A stretch of DNA of 64,000 bases from Thermoplasmata archaeon (GCA_022750195.1 JAKIWE010000001.1:308672-372671); one strand, 5' to 3'. Shown: positions 47,506 to 57,062, counted from the stretch's first letter. Numbers and translations are program-made. Notes: generated by a model from the sequence alone, not told the origin.

Positions 47506-47832
47506 GGCCCAGCGCACCGACGAGGTACGGGCCGAGAACCCGCCTCGAGCCGTCCATCGCTCGGCGAAATGCCGCGCCGCCTCGCACCACGGGATTCCCC
47601 GGAGAGGGCGCGGGGAGGACGGAGACGCGCGGTCTCCGTTGCCCTCACGCCTGACCTGGATTGCCGCCTCCGTCGGCGGACACAGGCTCGCTCCGAGGCG
47701 CGACCCGTTCGGGCCTCGGTGAACAACCGGGGATGCTCGGAGGCCCCACGGTGAGAGCGGGACATCGGTCCACATCGGAAGGTTCAACTAAACGCAGGGC
47801 CACTCCGCACCCTCCCTCAGGGGGAGCAGTCG
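47506..47832. other. 327-base gap without recognised features
   Basis: GC-rich spacer between the second M29-like gene and the kelch protein. No tRNA, no convincing frame and no long repeat seen. AACTAAACG (47788-47796) about 40 bases before the kelch ATG might be its promoter. Confidence 0.4.
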
Positions 47833-49923
47833 ATGAGCGATCTACGGGCGAGGAGCGGACGACCGTGGCCACGAACTGCGAAGGGCTCCCTTTCCCGACG
47901 ATCCGTCCCCTCGATTCCCTGGCTCGCCGTGGCTCTGCCGATGGTTCTCCTGCTCGGTTCGCTCGCAGGGATCGGAGATCGTTCGGCGGGGTGGATCGAC
48001 CGTGGAGCGCGGCTCGCCGTTCCGGCGGTCGCTGCCTCGGGCGATGCTTCCACCGCTGGGTCGGCCCTGATGGCCCAGGCCCAAGCCACGTTCAACTCTG
48101 CTCCAGGGCCCCACGTCTCCAAGGGCGGCGCCACGGGGCCGAATTGGACCCAGATCACCCACCCTCCCCCCGGCGGACGTGAGGGGGCCTCCTTGGTGTG
48201 GGACGCCGCGGACCACGAGTACGTCCTGTTCGGAGGCTGGAACGGGGTCACGGGGCTGTACCGGGATACCTGGACCCTGTCGGCGTCGGGTCTCTGGTCG
48301 AAGCTCGGACCCAGCGCCGCCCCCTCCGCGCGCTGGGGAAGTGCGATCGCGTACGACGGCCACGACGGCTACGTTCTCCTCTTCGGAGGTCAGGGCCCGA
48401 GCTTCACCGGTGCTTTCGCGGACAGTTGGAAGTTCTCCGGGGGCACCTGGACGAAACTCACCACGCCGACCCACCCACCGGCCGCGGCGTTCGGTTCCAT
48501 GACCTACGACGCGAGGGACGGCTATGTCCTGCTCTTTGGTGGGTACAATGCGACGGGGACCCGTCTCGGGGCGACCTGGGAGTTCAAGGGGGGCGTCTGG
48601 ACCCATCTGACTCCGCTAGCCCCCCCTCCCCCGCGAGCGGCCGCGACGATGAGCTTCGATGCGAAGGACAACTACGTCCTTCTGTTCGGAGGGATCGGCG
48701 TCAGTTCGTTTGCCTCTGACAGCTGGAAGTATGTCGGCGGCAACTGGACGAACCTCACTACCGCGACCGCCCCCCAGGCACGGGAGGACGCCGCCATGGC
48801 CTACAGCGCCCCGGATGCCCGGCTCGTGTTGTTCGGCGGCCTCGACGGGACCGGCTACCTGCCCCAGACCTGGGTCTACTCGAGCGGGAACTGGAGCCGG
48901 CTCGCGACGGCGCTCCATCCGTCGAAACGGTACCTGCCGGAGATGGCGGACGCCCCGACGGGCGGCGCCGTCCTGCTGTTCGGCGGCTTCACCACGGCGG
49001 GCGTCGCGTCCAACGAAACGTGGTCGCTCGCCGGGAACGTCTGGAAGATGGTCGGGCCCCTCCAGCCGATCGCTCGTCTCGGTGCCGCGATGGCCTACGA
49101 CGAGGCCGATCGGTTCGTGCTCCTCTTCGGGGGTGCCTCTGCAAGCTCCTTGTTCAGCGACACGTGGAAGTTCGTAGGGGGACTTTGGGTCCCGATCCAC
49201 CCCGCGACCTATCCACCGGCGCGCGCGCTCGCAGGGATGACCTACGACGCGGCGGACGGGTACGTCGTACTGTTCGGTGGGACGGGTTGCGGTCACCGGT
49301 GCGGCGACACGTGGACCTTCGTCCACGGTAGTTGGACGAACGTCACGGGCCCGGGCACGTCGACGGCGCCGGTAGGCCCCTCGCCCCGGGCCGCTCCGTC
49401 GATGACCTACGACGCGGCCGACGGCTATGTGGTGCTGTTCGGGGGGAGCGGGCCCACCCTCAGCTCAGGGTACCTCAACGACACCTGGACCTACCTCAAC
49501 GGGGCTTGGACGATGATCTCCCCCAGCACCTCCCCCTCGCCACGGTACGGCGCCCCCATCACGTACGACTCGGAGGACGGCTACGTTCTCCTCTACGAAG
49601 GGGTCACCGGAACGACCGCCTACGCGCGCGACACGTGGATCTTCACGGGAGGGATTTGGGACAACATCTCTGCGGGATTCGTGGTCAGCCCGTCTACCGC
49701 CACCGTCTACGACACGATGTTCGACGACACGTACGATGGGTACGTCGTCCTGTGGGTGGCACAGTTCGACGAGACCTGGACCTGGGACGGCAGCACGTGG
49801 GCCGAGATCTTCCCGAGCGCGACCCCACCGGGAGGGACGCTCGGGTCGCTCGGGGCCTACGACCCTGCCGCCGTCTCCGGGGTGGTGCTCAGCTCCGGAA
49901 CCACGTGGGAGTACACGGGTTGA
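47833..49923 (+). CDS. Secreted kelch-type beta-propeller protein
   Basis: 696 residues. N-terminal basic region then a signal/anchor helix (~28-48, IPWLAVALPMVLLLGSLAGI). Residues ~110-690 are roughly eleven to twelve repeats of about 50 residues with the kelch core DGYVLLFGG ... DTWxFxGGxWTxL ... PxxR. The last two repeats are degenerate (YEG, WVA in place of FGG). No C-terminal membrane helix, so release or anchoring by the N-terminal helix is possible. Kelch propellers bind proteins or sugars; galactose-oxidase copper ligands are not apparent. Such proteins are abundant in the secretomes of Thermoplasmatota. Stands alone. Confidence 0.85.
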   Translation: MSDLRARSGRPWPRTAKGSLSRRSVPSIPWLAVALPMVLLLGSLAGIGDRSAGWIDRGARLAVPAVAASGDASTAGSALMAQAQATFNSAPGPHVSKGGATGPNWTQITHPPPGGREGASLVWDAADHEYVLFGGWNGVTGLYRDTWTLSASGLWSKLGPSAAPSARWGSAIAYDGHDGYVLLFGGQGPSFTGAFADSWKFSGGTWTKLTTPTHPPAAAFGSMTYDARDGYVLLFGGYNATGTRLGATWEFKGGVWTHLTPLAPPPPRAAATMSFDAKDNYVLLFGGIGVSSFASDSWKYVGGNWTNLTTATAPQAREDAAMAYSAPDARLVLFGGLDGTGYLPQTWVYSSGNWSRLATALHPSKRYLPEMADAPTGGAVLLFGGFTTAGVASNETWSLAGNVWKMVGPLQPIARLGAAMAYDEADRFVLLFGGASASSLFSDTWKFVGGLWVPIHPATYPPARALAGMTYDAADGYVVLFGGTGCGHRCGDTWTFVHGSWTNVTGPGTSTAPVGPSPRAAPSMTYDAADGYVVLFGGSGPTLSSGYLNDTWTYLNGAWTMISPSTSPSPRYGAPITYDSEDGYVLLYEGVTGTTAYARDTWIFTGGIWDNISAGFVVSPSTATVYDTMFDDTYDGYVVLWVAQFDETWTWDGSTWAEIFPSATPPGGTLGSLGAYDPAAVSGVVLSSGTTWEYTG

Positions 49924-50473
49924 CCCGCCTCCGTAGATCGCGGTCCCGCGGCGATCACGGACCCCTCGCTCGGCCTTCAACAGCGGGCCGATCGTGTCGC
50001 AGGGCTCACCGGCACACCGGAGATCGTCGTCGGCCTCCTTCCGTCGGCGTCGGCTAGGCGACCGGCAGCCCCCCCGGCCGTGTGCCCACGGTCGTGCCCC
50101 ACTACCCGACCTCTGGCTGGATTCCCGCGGAGCGCTGCGCGTCCGGTTCGCTCTGGTGCTCTTCGGGGCGGGAATCGCTCGAGCGACCTTGGACCACCGG
50201 CAGTCGAACATGAGTCGGCGTTGAGCAGAGGCGTGTGAACACCATCCTACGCTCCCACGTGAATCGGTTCGGTGCGTTACCACGGACGGGGTAGTCAGGC
50301 CGGGTCGAGCGGGTGGCGCGAGGTCGGAAACGGCACACTGCCGCGACTGGCGGACCTACGGTCCGCGCGACGTCGATCGCGACCACGAGGAGTTCGACGG
50401 CCTGCGGGCCTCGGGCTCGCGAATGTAAAGAACCCTACGTTGACCACCCGAAGCGCCGGGGGCGAGACCGGTT
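49924..50473. other. 550-base gap, hairpin only
   Basis: Convergent gap between the kelch gene and the toroid protein. GATCGC (49936-49941) and GCGATC (49951-49956) form an inverted repeat 13 bases after the kelch stop, with an internal CGCGG/CCGCG pairing as an alternative; a terminator is possible. No frame in this gap has a recognisable product and no tRNA was seen. Confidence 0.4.
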
Positions 50474-51445
50474 CTACTTGGATTCCTCGACCCTCTTCAG
50501 TACCCGAAGGGCGGTGAGCGTGATCCATTTGCTCGGCCGGCCCGGCGGCTCAAGTTGGAGCGGACGGGCTCGGTTCACGTGCAAATGCAGGACCGATGCG
50601 GGCGCGTCGGGGCTCGCCCGATCGATCGCCCACGTGCCATCGCTCCGTCGTTTCTTCCGCAACAGGTCGAGGGCAGGCCGAAGTCGGGGATCGCCGCCGT
50701 GGCCCAGGTTCGTGAGGAGATCCAGCCCCACAAGGACGTCGTAGAAGTAGTGGTTCGGATAGTGGAACCGGAACCAGGGGGCGTACCGAGGCCCCTCCCG
50801 AGTCAGCTTCCGCTGGAGGTAGAACTCCGCTCCCCTTTGGATGGACCGTTCGATCCGGTTCGAGCGTATGGATTTTGGAACGGCGGCGAGTGCCGCCAGC
50901 GGTTCCCACCGCTCGAGAGTTCCCGGGGTGCCTTGGCTGCAGTTCCACCCCCCGTCGGTGCGCTGGTCGTCGACGATCCAATCGTACAGCCGCCGGACCC
51001 TCGGGTCCTCCCCGTAGCCGAACCGAGCGAGCGTCCGAGCCGCGTTTCCGACGGCGCACATCTCTTCATGGTAGAGGTTGATCATCGAGCTGAGCCCGAG
51101 CTTGTACTCGAACAACCGGTCCGCGGTCTTCCGTATCCGCGGGTCGGCCTTCGTCAGACCGAGGTCGGCGAGAACGATGGCGCTCCAGATGGTCGCCGAA
51201 AACTCCGGGAACCAGAGGAAGAACAGGTATTCCTTGACCGTCCGCGGCTCGCGCCGCTCCCAGAAGCCCCTCGGCCCTTGTCGCCTCAAGATGGCTCCGG
51301 CCCAGCCCGCGTGGGGAATCCGGCTGCGCGCCGCTCGGGCTTCAGGGTCGGTCGCAGGGCGGTCGAGCAGGTCGGTCAGCGCGAAGAACCGGACGGACGG
51401 CTGGTCCGGCTCCAGCAGCCAGTCGAGGGTAGTGCTTGCGCGCAC
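50474..51445 (-). CDS. Squalene-cyclase/prenyltransferase-like alpha-toroid protein
   Basis: 323 residues from GTG 51445. Seen: repeated alpha-alpha toroid units with QW-like motifs DDQRTDGGWNCSQGTPGTLE near 165 and RSDGTWAID near 275, plus FFLWFPEFSATIWSAIVLAD near 72 and HYFYDVLVGLDLLTNLG near 230. The fold is that of terpene cyclases and prenyltransferase beta subunits, but the DxDD protonation motif of squalene cyclases is not evident, so a polysaccharide-lyase-like or binding role is equally possible. An ATTAATC box (51472-51478) lies ~30 bases upstream, supporting this start. No neighbouring pathway genes. Confidence 0.7.
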   Translation of the reverse strand: MRASTTLDWLLEPDQPSVRFFALTDLLDRPATDPEARAARSRIPHAGWAGAILRRQGPRGFWERREPRTVKEYLFFLWFPEFSATIWSAIVLADLGLTKADPRIRKTADRLFEYKLGLSSMINLYHEEMCAVGNAARTLARFGYGEDPRVRRLYDWIVDDQRTDGGWNCSQGTPGTLERWEPLAALAAVPKSIRSNRIERSIQRGAEFYLQRKLTREGPRYAPWFRFHYPNHYFYDVLVGLDLLTNLGHGGDPRLRPALDLLRKKRRSDGTWAIDRASPDAPASVLHLHVNRARPLQLEPPGRPSKWITLTALRVLKRVEESK

Positions 51446-51471
51446 CGGACCTCGGCGTCGCGCCGCACCCC

Positions 51472-51478
51472 ATTAATC
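51472..51478 (-). promoter_or_regulatory. Promoter box of the toroid protein
   Basis: ATTAATC (GATTAAT on the minus strand), about 30 bases before GTG 51445. Confidence 0.5.
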
Positions 51479-51687
51479 CTCCGCACGATCGCGTCTCCCC
51501 GGGGGCCCGCGATAATCACCACGGGAGCCCGATGCAGCGCGGTCTAGGTGTCCACCAAAGCCCCGGTGGGTTGCGGCCGAGAGGGACGACGCGCACGACC
51601 CGCGTCCCCAACAAAGGCCGACGGAAGATTGAACTACGTGACCCCGTAGGACGCCGCGTTCCCTCGGGTAGCCGAGGGTGAGTCGAA

Positions 51688-53868
51688 ATGGGCGCCCATG
51701 CGAACCTGAACCAGACATCGTTCCTTCGCCGACTAGTGGTGGCCGCGGTGTTCTGCGGCTTGGTGGGGATGGCTTCCTTCGGTCTCGGGTCGACGCACCC
51801 GAGTCTCCGTAGCGCCGGGGCCATCTCGCTCGACCGGGGCCTCGCGGTTCGTGGCCTCGCCGCCACCGTGGGAGTCGGCAGCCAACCGGTCGGCGTCGCC
51901 TACGACAGCGGCAAGGGTGAGGTATTCGTCACGAACTCCGGCTCAGGAAACGTTAGCGTCATCAGCGACGCCACCGACTCGGTCGTCGCGACGATCAGCG
52001 TGGGCTCCAAGCCGTACGCTGCGGCGTACGACAGCGGCAAGGGCGAGGTCTTCATCGCCAACGAACAAGGCGGCAGTGTCAGCGTCGTCAACGATACGAA
52101 CAACTCCGTCGTCGCGACGGTCTCGACCGGCAACTACCCCATCGGCCTGGCGTACGACAGCGGGAAGGGGGAGATCTTCGTCGCCGGAGACCAGACGAGC
52201 GTGTTCGTGATCAGCGACTCGACCAACGCTGTGGTCGCGACAGTCGGCGTGGGCAACGTGACGCAAGCGGTCACGTACGACGCGACCCACGGCCAGGTCT
52301 TCACGTCGATGTTCGACGATCAGGACCTCTGGGGGATCTCGGACGCGACGAACGCCGTCACGTCGATCGTCCACGTCGGGACCACTCCCATCGGATTGGC
52401 GACCGACTCCGCGAAGGGACTCGTGTTCACGGCGAACTCCGGTTCGGCGAACTCCACGGCCGTCTCGACCGCGTCCCGGACCGTCGTCGCGAACGTGCAC
52501 GTGGGGTCATCCCCGAGCGCGGTGGCGTACGACCCGAGCCAGGGCGAGGTCCTGATCGCCAACTCCGGGTCCGCGAACGTGAGCGTCATCTCCGACGCGA
52601 CCGACAAGGTCGTCTCCACGTTCCCCGTCGGGAATGCCCCGTACGGCATCGCCTTCGACACCGGCAAGGGCGTCGCGTTCGTCACGAGCTACGGATCGAA
52701 CGATGTGACCGTGGCCGCACCCGGAGGCGGCACTGGCGGTCCCACCCACTATGCGATCACGTGCACGGAATCCAACCTGCCTACCAGCACGAGCTGGTCG
52801 GTCACGCTCAACGGCACGACCTTGAGCTCCACCACTTCGACGATCGTCTTTTCCGAGCCGAACGGGAGTTTCCCGTACACCGTGGGAGCCGTCGCGGGGT
52901 ACTCGGCGAGCCCCGCGTCGGGTACGGCCCAGGTGACGGGCGCGGCAGTCGCTCTTCCGATCGCCTTCACGGTCACGAACTCCGGCCCCTACTCGGTGAC
53001 GTTCACCGAGAGCGGGCTCTCGGCGGGTACAAGTTGGACGGTCACCCTGAACAGTGTGCCGCTGAGCTCCACGACCACCACGGCGGTCTTCTCCGAGCCT
53101 AACGGAGTGTACCCGTTCACCGTCGCGGCGGCCGGTACCGACACTCCCACGCCTGCCTCGGGTTCGGTCACCGTGGCGGGGGCCGCGGTCGGTCAGACGA
53201 TCACCTTCTCCGGGCCCGGGGCTCCGACCTATGACGTGACATTCACGGAGACCGGACTGCCCGCTGGCTCCACCTGGCAAGTGACGTTGAACGGCCAGAC
53301 CCAGAGCACGAGCACCACCGGAACGACCTTCACGGTCCCGAACGGGACCTACACGTACCAGACGCTCGCACTGATCGCGTACGCGCCCGTGCCGGCGAAC
53401 GGCTCCTTGGTCGTCAGCGGCGTCGCGGTGACGACGCCGATCGTCTACTACGAAGTGTACCCGCTAGCCCTCACCCAAGCCGGGCTGCCGGCGGGGACCA
53501 ACTGGTCGGCGACGGTCACCAAGACCGGATCCGGGGTGGTCCTGATCGTCGGACTCGGGAACCCCGCTGTGACGCGATGGTCGAACGGAGCGTCGACGAT
53601 CCACTTCTCCGTCTCGAACGGGACGTACGACTACTCAACGTCCGTCTCGGGGTTCTCGGCACCGGGCGGGACCATCACCGTCAACGGGGCCAGCCCCTCG
53701 ACGACCACGGTTAACTTCGCGGCGACGTCCTCCGCCTCCTCTTCGGCCGGAAGCGTCGCGCTGTACGAAGCGGTAGTCATTGCGGTCGCCGTCATCGTCG
53801 TGGTCGTGGTGGTCGCGCTCGTCGCTATGCGGCGGCGGGGCCGTAACGCTCCGCCCGCGACGCCCTAA
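51688..53868 (+). CDS. Surface YVTN seven-bladed propeller with four Ig-like domains and C-terminal anchor
   Basis: 726 residues. Order: signal helix (~14-34, LVVAAVFCGLVGMASFGLG); seven YVTN/YncE-type blades (~55-350) with the unit QPVGVAYDSGKGEVFVTNSG then VSVISDATDSVVATI; four repeats of about 80 residues opening with FTESGLSAGTSWTVTLN or close variants (~354, 435, 515, 590), a domain seen in archaeal surface proteins; C-terminal helix (~691-714, LYEAVVIAVAVIVVVVVVAL) and basic tail MRRRGRN. It is likely an envelope adhesin or binding protein. Repeat units are also alike in DNA, the block TACGACAGCGGCAAGGG recurring every 126 bases. GAGGGTGAG before the ATG may be a ribosome-binding site. 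Confidence 0.87.
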   Translation: MGAHANLNQTSFLRRLVVAAVFCGLVGMASFGLGSTHPSLRSAGAISLDRGLAVRGLAATVGVGSQPVGVAYDSGKGEVFVTNSGSGNVSVISDATDSVVATISVGSKPYAAAYDSGKGEVFIANEQGGSVSVVNDTNNSVVATVSTGNYPIGLAYDSGKGEIFVAGDQTSVFVISDSTNAVVATVGVGNVTQAVTYDATHGQVFTSMFDDQDLWGISDATNAVTSIVHVGTTPIGLATDSAKGLVFTANSGSANSTAVSTASRTVVANVHVGSSPSAVAYDPSQGEVLIANSGSANVSVISDATDKVVSTFPVGNAPYGIAFDTGKGVAFVTSYGSNDVTVAAPGGGTGGPTHYAITCTESNLPTSTSWSVTLNGTTLSSTTSTIVFSEPNGSFPYTVGAVAGYSASPASGTAQVTGAAVALPIAFTVTNSGPYSVTFTESGLSAGTSWTVTLNSVPLSSTTTTAVFSEPNGVYPFTVAAAGTDTPTPASGSVTVAGAAVGQTITFSGPGAPTYDVTFTETGLPAGSTWQVTLNGQTQSTSTTGTTFTVPNGTYTYQTLALIAYAPVPANGSLVVSGVAVTTPIVYYEVYPLALTQAGLPAGTNWSATVTKTGSGVVLIVGLGNPAVTRWSNGASTIHFSVSNGTYDYSTSVSGFSAPGGTITVNGASPSTTTVNFAATSSASSSAGSVALYEAVVIAVAVIVVVVVVALVAMRRRGRNAPPATP
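51901..52169 (+). repeat. 126-base tandem coding repeats of the YVTN blades
   Basis: TACGACAGCGGCAAGGG occurs at 51901 and 52027 and, with one change, at 52153, exactly 126 bases (42 codons) apart. Near-identity at DNA level suggests recent blade duplication. Confidence 0.7.
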
Positions 53869-53907
53869 CCGACCCGGCTCGCCTGCAATGGCACCGTGGC
53901 GTCGGGA

Positions 53908-53932
53908 GGGCGGGCCGCCGTCCGGCCCGCCC
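53908..53932 (+). terminator. Strong GC hairpin after the YVTN gene
   Basis: GGGCGGGCC and GGCCCGCCC form a perfect 9-base stem around a 7-base loop, 40 bases past the stop. No U tract follows, so termination is inferred only from position and stability. Confidence 0.4.
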
Positions 53933-54209
53933 GTCACCGAGTCTCCCCCCGGGGATGCCTCGCTTCATGGATCGGGTCGAGAGGGCGTCGGGGAGGGGAC
54001 GTACCGGACGCGACCGTCGGGGAAGTGACTCCCTGGTCTACCTCCGAATGCCTGCCGGAGAGCTCGGCTTTACGATCGTCTGACTTCGCAGGGGCCGTAG
54101 CTTCGCTCTGATCCGGAGGCCGCTCGCCGAGGGAGTTACCGCGGGGCCGGTCATCGCCCGGTCGCCCCTCCTTCAACCCCGAAGTACCCCGCGCATCGAG
54201 CGCGACCAT

Positions 54210-54217
54210 GATTATCC
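54210..54217 (+). promoter_or_regulatory. TATA-like box of the ABC transporter pair
   Basis: GATTATCC, centred about 26 bases before GTG 54239; leaderless start predicted. Confidence 0.55.
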
Positions 54218-54238
54218 CCCGGCTCGCTCGACCTCCTC

Positions 54239-55186
54239 GTGCCCTCCGACATCCTGAGCGTCGACTCCGTGTGGAAGCGGTACGGGGAGCGCGATGTTCT
54301 CCGTGATGTCCGATTCGACCTGAAGGCCGGCGAGGCGACGGCGTACCTCGGCCCCAACGGAGCCGGCAAGACGACGACGCTGAAAATCCTCGCCGGGATC
54401 GCCCGACCCTCTCGCGGGACCGTGCGGATCATGGGGCTCGATCCTACTCGGGACCGGGCCAAGGCACTGCGGGGGGTTGGCGCCCTCATCGAGACCCCCG
54501 GTATTGCGCCGTATCTTCACGGCGCCGACCTGCTCGAGTATGTTGCAAGGGTCAAGGGCGTGCCCGCCTCGGAGCGGCCCACCGCCGTCCGTCGGGCCGC
54601 CGAGTCGACCGGGGTCGCCGACCAGGTCGACCGCCCGATCGGCTCGCTTTCCACCGGCCTCCTCCGACGCATGCTGCTCGCGGCGGCGCTCGTCCACGAA
54701 CCCGACATCTTGTTGCTCGACGAGCCCACGCTCGGCCTCGACCCGGCTGCCCGACACGACCTACGAATCCTGCTCCGGAGTCTCTCCGACCGCGGAGTAG
54801 CCCTTCTGATCTCGACGCACCTTCTCGAGGACGTCGAGGAGGTCTGCGGCCGTGTGCTCTTCCTACGTGCCGGCTCGGTCGTGGGGGACGAACCGGTGCA
54901 CCTTGATTCGGCCTCCGGCGATGGCGCTCCGAGGAGGGCCTTGCGGATCCTCTTCGTTCGGGACGTGAGCGATGAACTCGTCCGCGACGCGCTAGGTCCG
55001 GGTGTGGAGCTCACGACCGATAGCCCTCGGAACATCGTGGTCCGGTTCACGGGTCGGGACGCCGAGCAGGCAGAACTGTTGAAGCGTCTCTTCGGCGCGG
55101 GGCTGCCGGTCGTCAGCGCCTCGACGCCGGAAGGGGACCTCGCTCGGCGGTACCTCGAGCGCGTCGGCCGGGAGGACGCTGGGTGA
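54239..55186 (+). CDS. ABC transporter ATP-binding protein (ABC-2 exporter type)
   Basis: 315 residues from GTG 54239. Seen: Walker A GPNGAGKTTTLKILAG near residue 38, Q-loop region ALIETPGIAPYLHGADLLEY, signature LSTGLLRRMLLAAALVHEPD near 138, Walker B ILLLDEPTLGLDP, and H-loop STHLLEDVEEV. The ~100-residue C-terminal extension is usual in ABC-2/CcmA-type exporters such as those for drugs, lipids or bacteriocins. Coupled to the permease by a GTGA overlap. Confidence 0.93.
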   Translation: MPSDILSVDSVWKRYGERDVLRDVRFDLKAGEATAYLGPNGAGKTTTLKILAGIARPSRGTVRIMGLDPTRDRAKALRGVGALIETPGIAPYLHGADLLEYVARVKGVPASERPTAVRRAAESTGVADQVDRPIGSLSTGLLRRMLLAAALVHEPDILLLDEPTLGLDPAARHDLRILLRSLSDRGVALLISTHLLEDVEEVCGRVLFLRAGSVVGDEPVHLDSASGDGAPRRALRILFVRDVSDELVRDALGPGVELTTDSPRNIVVRFTGRDAEQAELLKRLFGAGLPVVSASTPEGDLARRYLERVGREDAG

Positions 55187-55866
55187 CGGAGGTTCTTGCG
55201 AGCTGGGTGGTCAACGCCCGCTGGGAGTTGGTGCGGCTTCGTCGATCACGCCGCCTTTGGTTACTGTTGATACCCCCAGTCGCCGGCCCGATCGGCAGCG
55301 CCGTCGCCGACCTCTACCTCCGGGTCCCTTCGCCGGGTACCGCCGCGGTACTCGGGCTTCTCATCACCGCCGGCCTCGCCGCCCTCATCGTCCTGGACCT
55401 GACGGCGCTCGCGGTCGGTGAGGAGCTCGGTCTCCGCACGCACTACCTTACGCTCGCCCTTCCGCAAGGACGGGCCGTCTCGCTAGCCGGCCGTCTCGGC
55501 ATCGTCCTGCTCGCCACGCTCGCCGTCTACGCGATCGGCGCTTTCGCGGTCGTGGGCCTTGCCGATTCCCTCATCTCCCCGTCGCCGGCCGCGCCGCCGC
55601 CGCTCCTGGTCCCTTCCCATCTGGCCGTCGGGATCGTCGGGTTGTTGGTGTTCCTCGGGGGGGTCACCGCCGCGGCCGCTGTCGTCACGCGTAGCTCGTC
55701 CCAGGCGCTCGTGGCGGGCGTCCTGGCCGGAGTGGTCGCCGCCGGAATCGGAAGCCTCTTCCTTGTCGAAGGGCGATTGACCGTACTCTATCCCATCGTG
55801 CTGGCCGTCGCGGGAGGCGTCGGAATCGGGTGGTGCCTGTTCCGGTACCGCGGGCTCGAAGAATGA
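55183..55866 (+). CDS. ABC-2-type membrane permease
   Basis: 227 residues, GTG start within the ATPase stop. Seen: an N-terminal amphipathic region (NARWELVRLRRSRRLWLLLI, the usual elbow helix of ABC-2 permeases) and about six hydrophobic helices. No extracellular domain. Together with the ATPase it should form a homodimeric exporter; cargo unknown. Confidence 0.82.
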   Translation: MTEVLASWVVNARWELVRLRRSRRLWLLLIPPVAGPIGSAVADLYLRVPSPGTAAVLGLLITAGLAALIVLDLTALAVGEELGLRTHYLTLALPQGRAVSLAGRLGIVLLATLAVYAIGAFAVVGLADSLISPSPAAPPPLLVPSHLAVGIVGLLVFLGGVTAAAAVVTRSSSQALVAGVLAGVVAAGIGSLFLVEGRLTVLYPIVLAVAGGVGIGWCLFRYRGLEE

Positions 55867-55972
55867 CCGGCTTGAGGTGGCTCCGGCTCGACCCGGCTCC
55901 CCGCCCCGGCTCGCCCCTCCGACCTCAGTTTCCTACAACCCATTGCGAGCGCGGGAGCTGTTCAGTGACCCG

Positions 55973-56551
55973 ATGACCGAGCCCTGGCCGAGTTGGCCCG
56001 ACCCGGAACCGAGTCCTCCCCGGCCGACGGGCGTCTCCCCCGTTCGCTCCGCGCGTTGGGCCGTCTTGACGGGCGGGGCCCTGTTGGCCGGCGGGGTACT
56101 TCTCGAGACTCTGGTCCTTTGGTTTCTGGCCGGCTATTTCGGTCCGACGGGAACGTTTGCCTTTCGCCTTTCCATCTTCTACGACGGCCTAGGGGGCTCC
56201 TACGCGGTGCAAGGCTTGGGCATCCTGATCGGAGCGCTCGGCTGGGCGACGCGCGAGCCCCGGGAAAGGAGGTCGCGAGGGCCGGGGCCTGACCCGACGG
56301 TGGCCCGTCGCTGGCGAGCAGGCCGGGCGCTCGCGATCGCGGGAGGAGTCTCCGCAGCAGCGGGACAATTGTTCAACGCCGCGACCCTCCTTTCGACCTC
56401 CGCCCTCGAGGCCCCGCAACGGTTCGTGCTTCTGACACCCGAGGTCCAGATCCTTCCGAGCTTGATGCTCGGAGTCGGCATCGTCCTGTTCGCGCTGGGC
56501 TGGTGGCTGCGGAGGACCCCAGAGCCGGCCGCGCCCCCAGCCGCCGCCTGA
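55973..56551 (+). CDS. Four-helix membrane protein of unknown function
   Basis: 192 residues from ATG 55973. Seen: a Pro-rich cytoplasmic N-terminus (~1-25), four hydrophobic helices (VLTGGALLAGGVLLETLVLW; YAVQGLGILIGALGW; ALAIAGGVSAAAGQLFNAAT; LMLGVGIVLFALGWW) with a basic loop between helices 2 and 3, and a Pro/Ala tail. Not recognised. It follows the ABC pair by about 107 bases and might be an accessory protein; inference only. Confidence 0.65.
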   Translation: MTEPWPSWPDPEPSPPRPTGVSPVRSARWAVLTGGALLAGGVLLETLVLWFLAGYFGPTGTFAFRLSIFYDGLGGSYAVQGLGILIGALGWATREPRERRSRGPGPDPTVARRWRAGRALAIAGGVSAAAGQLFNAATLLSTSALEAPQRFVLLTPEVQILPSLMLGVGIVLFALGWWLRRTPEPAAPPAAA

Positions 56552-56678
56552 ACGCCTCGCTCACTCGGCATTCCAATGGGGATCCGTCGGACGCCTCGCG
56601 CCCACTGCGAGGCTTTGAGCCTCTTCGGGTGTCTGGGGCCTATCTCCGGTCAACCGTAGCCATCGGGGGGAGGAGTCG

Positions 56679-57062
56679 TTGGGAGTCGAGAAGGAGCGTG
56701 TGCTCGGCATCGGTGGCGTGTTCTTCCGGGCGCGAGACCCGGCCGCGCTCGCGAAGTGGTACTCGGACCATCTCGGAGTCGATCCTGCTCCGACCAGCTA
56801 CGACCAAGCCCCCTGGGTGCAAGAAGCGGGCCCGACCGTTCTGAGTCCGTTCCCGGAATCGAGTGAGTACTTCGGCGACGTCCACCAACGCTGGATGTTG
56901 AACTTCCGAGTGCGGGACCTCGACGCCATTGTGGCGCAGCTTCGGGGAGCGGGCATCGAGGTCGCGCCGGATCTCGAGCGGTACCCGAACGGACGCTTCG
57001 CGCGTCTCCGAGATCCGGAAGGGAACCCCATCGAACTCTGGCAGCCGGCGCCGACTCCCTGA
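56679..57062 (+). CDS. Glyoxalase/VOC-superfamily protein
   Basis: 127 residues. Seen: one VOC unit, GIGGVFFRARDPAALAKWYS near residue 10, DHLGVDP, then MLNFRVRDLDAIVAQLRGAG near 70 and RFARLRDPEGNPIELWQP at the C-terminus. Metal-ligand positions (Glu in EGNPIELWQ) are partly kept. Members are metal-dependent lyases, dioxygenases or drug-binding proteins; close relatives are often annotated only as VOC. Start TTG 56679 has GGGGGGAGGAG just upstream, a strong ribosome-binding site that is unusual here; GTG 56700 is the alternative. Confidence 0.82.
   Translation: MGVEKERVLGIGGVFFRARDPAALAKWYSDHLGVDPAPTSYDQAPWVQEAGPTVLSPFPESSEYFGDVHQRWMLNFRVRDLDAIVAQLRGAGIEVAPDLERYPNGRFARLRDPEGNPIELWQPAPTP

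Larger units (their letters stand above)
53869..54238. other. 370-base gap with strong hairpin and promoter
   Basis: Contains the hairpin at 53908-53932 just after the YVTN gene and, at its right end, the GATTATCC promoter box of the ABC transporter genes (54210-54217). No gene recognised in between. Confidence 0.4.

Noticed and set aside
51901-52600. Regular repeats as a CRISPR array
   Set aside because: The 126-base period equals 42 codons and the repeats encode propeller blades in an open frame.
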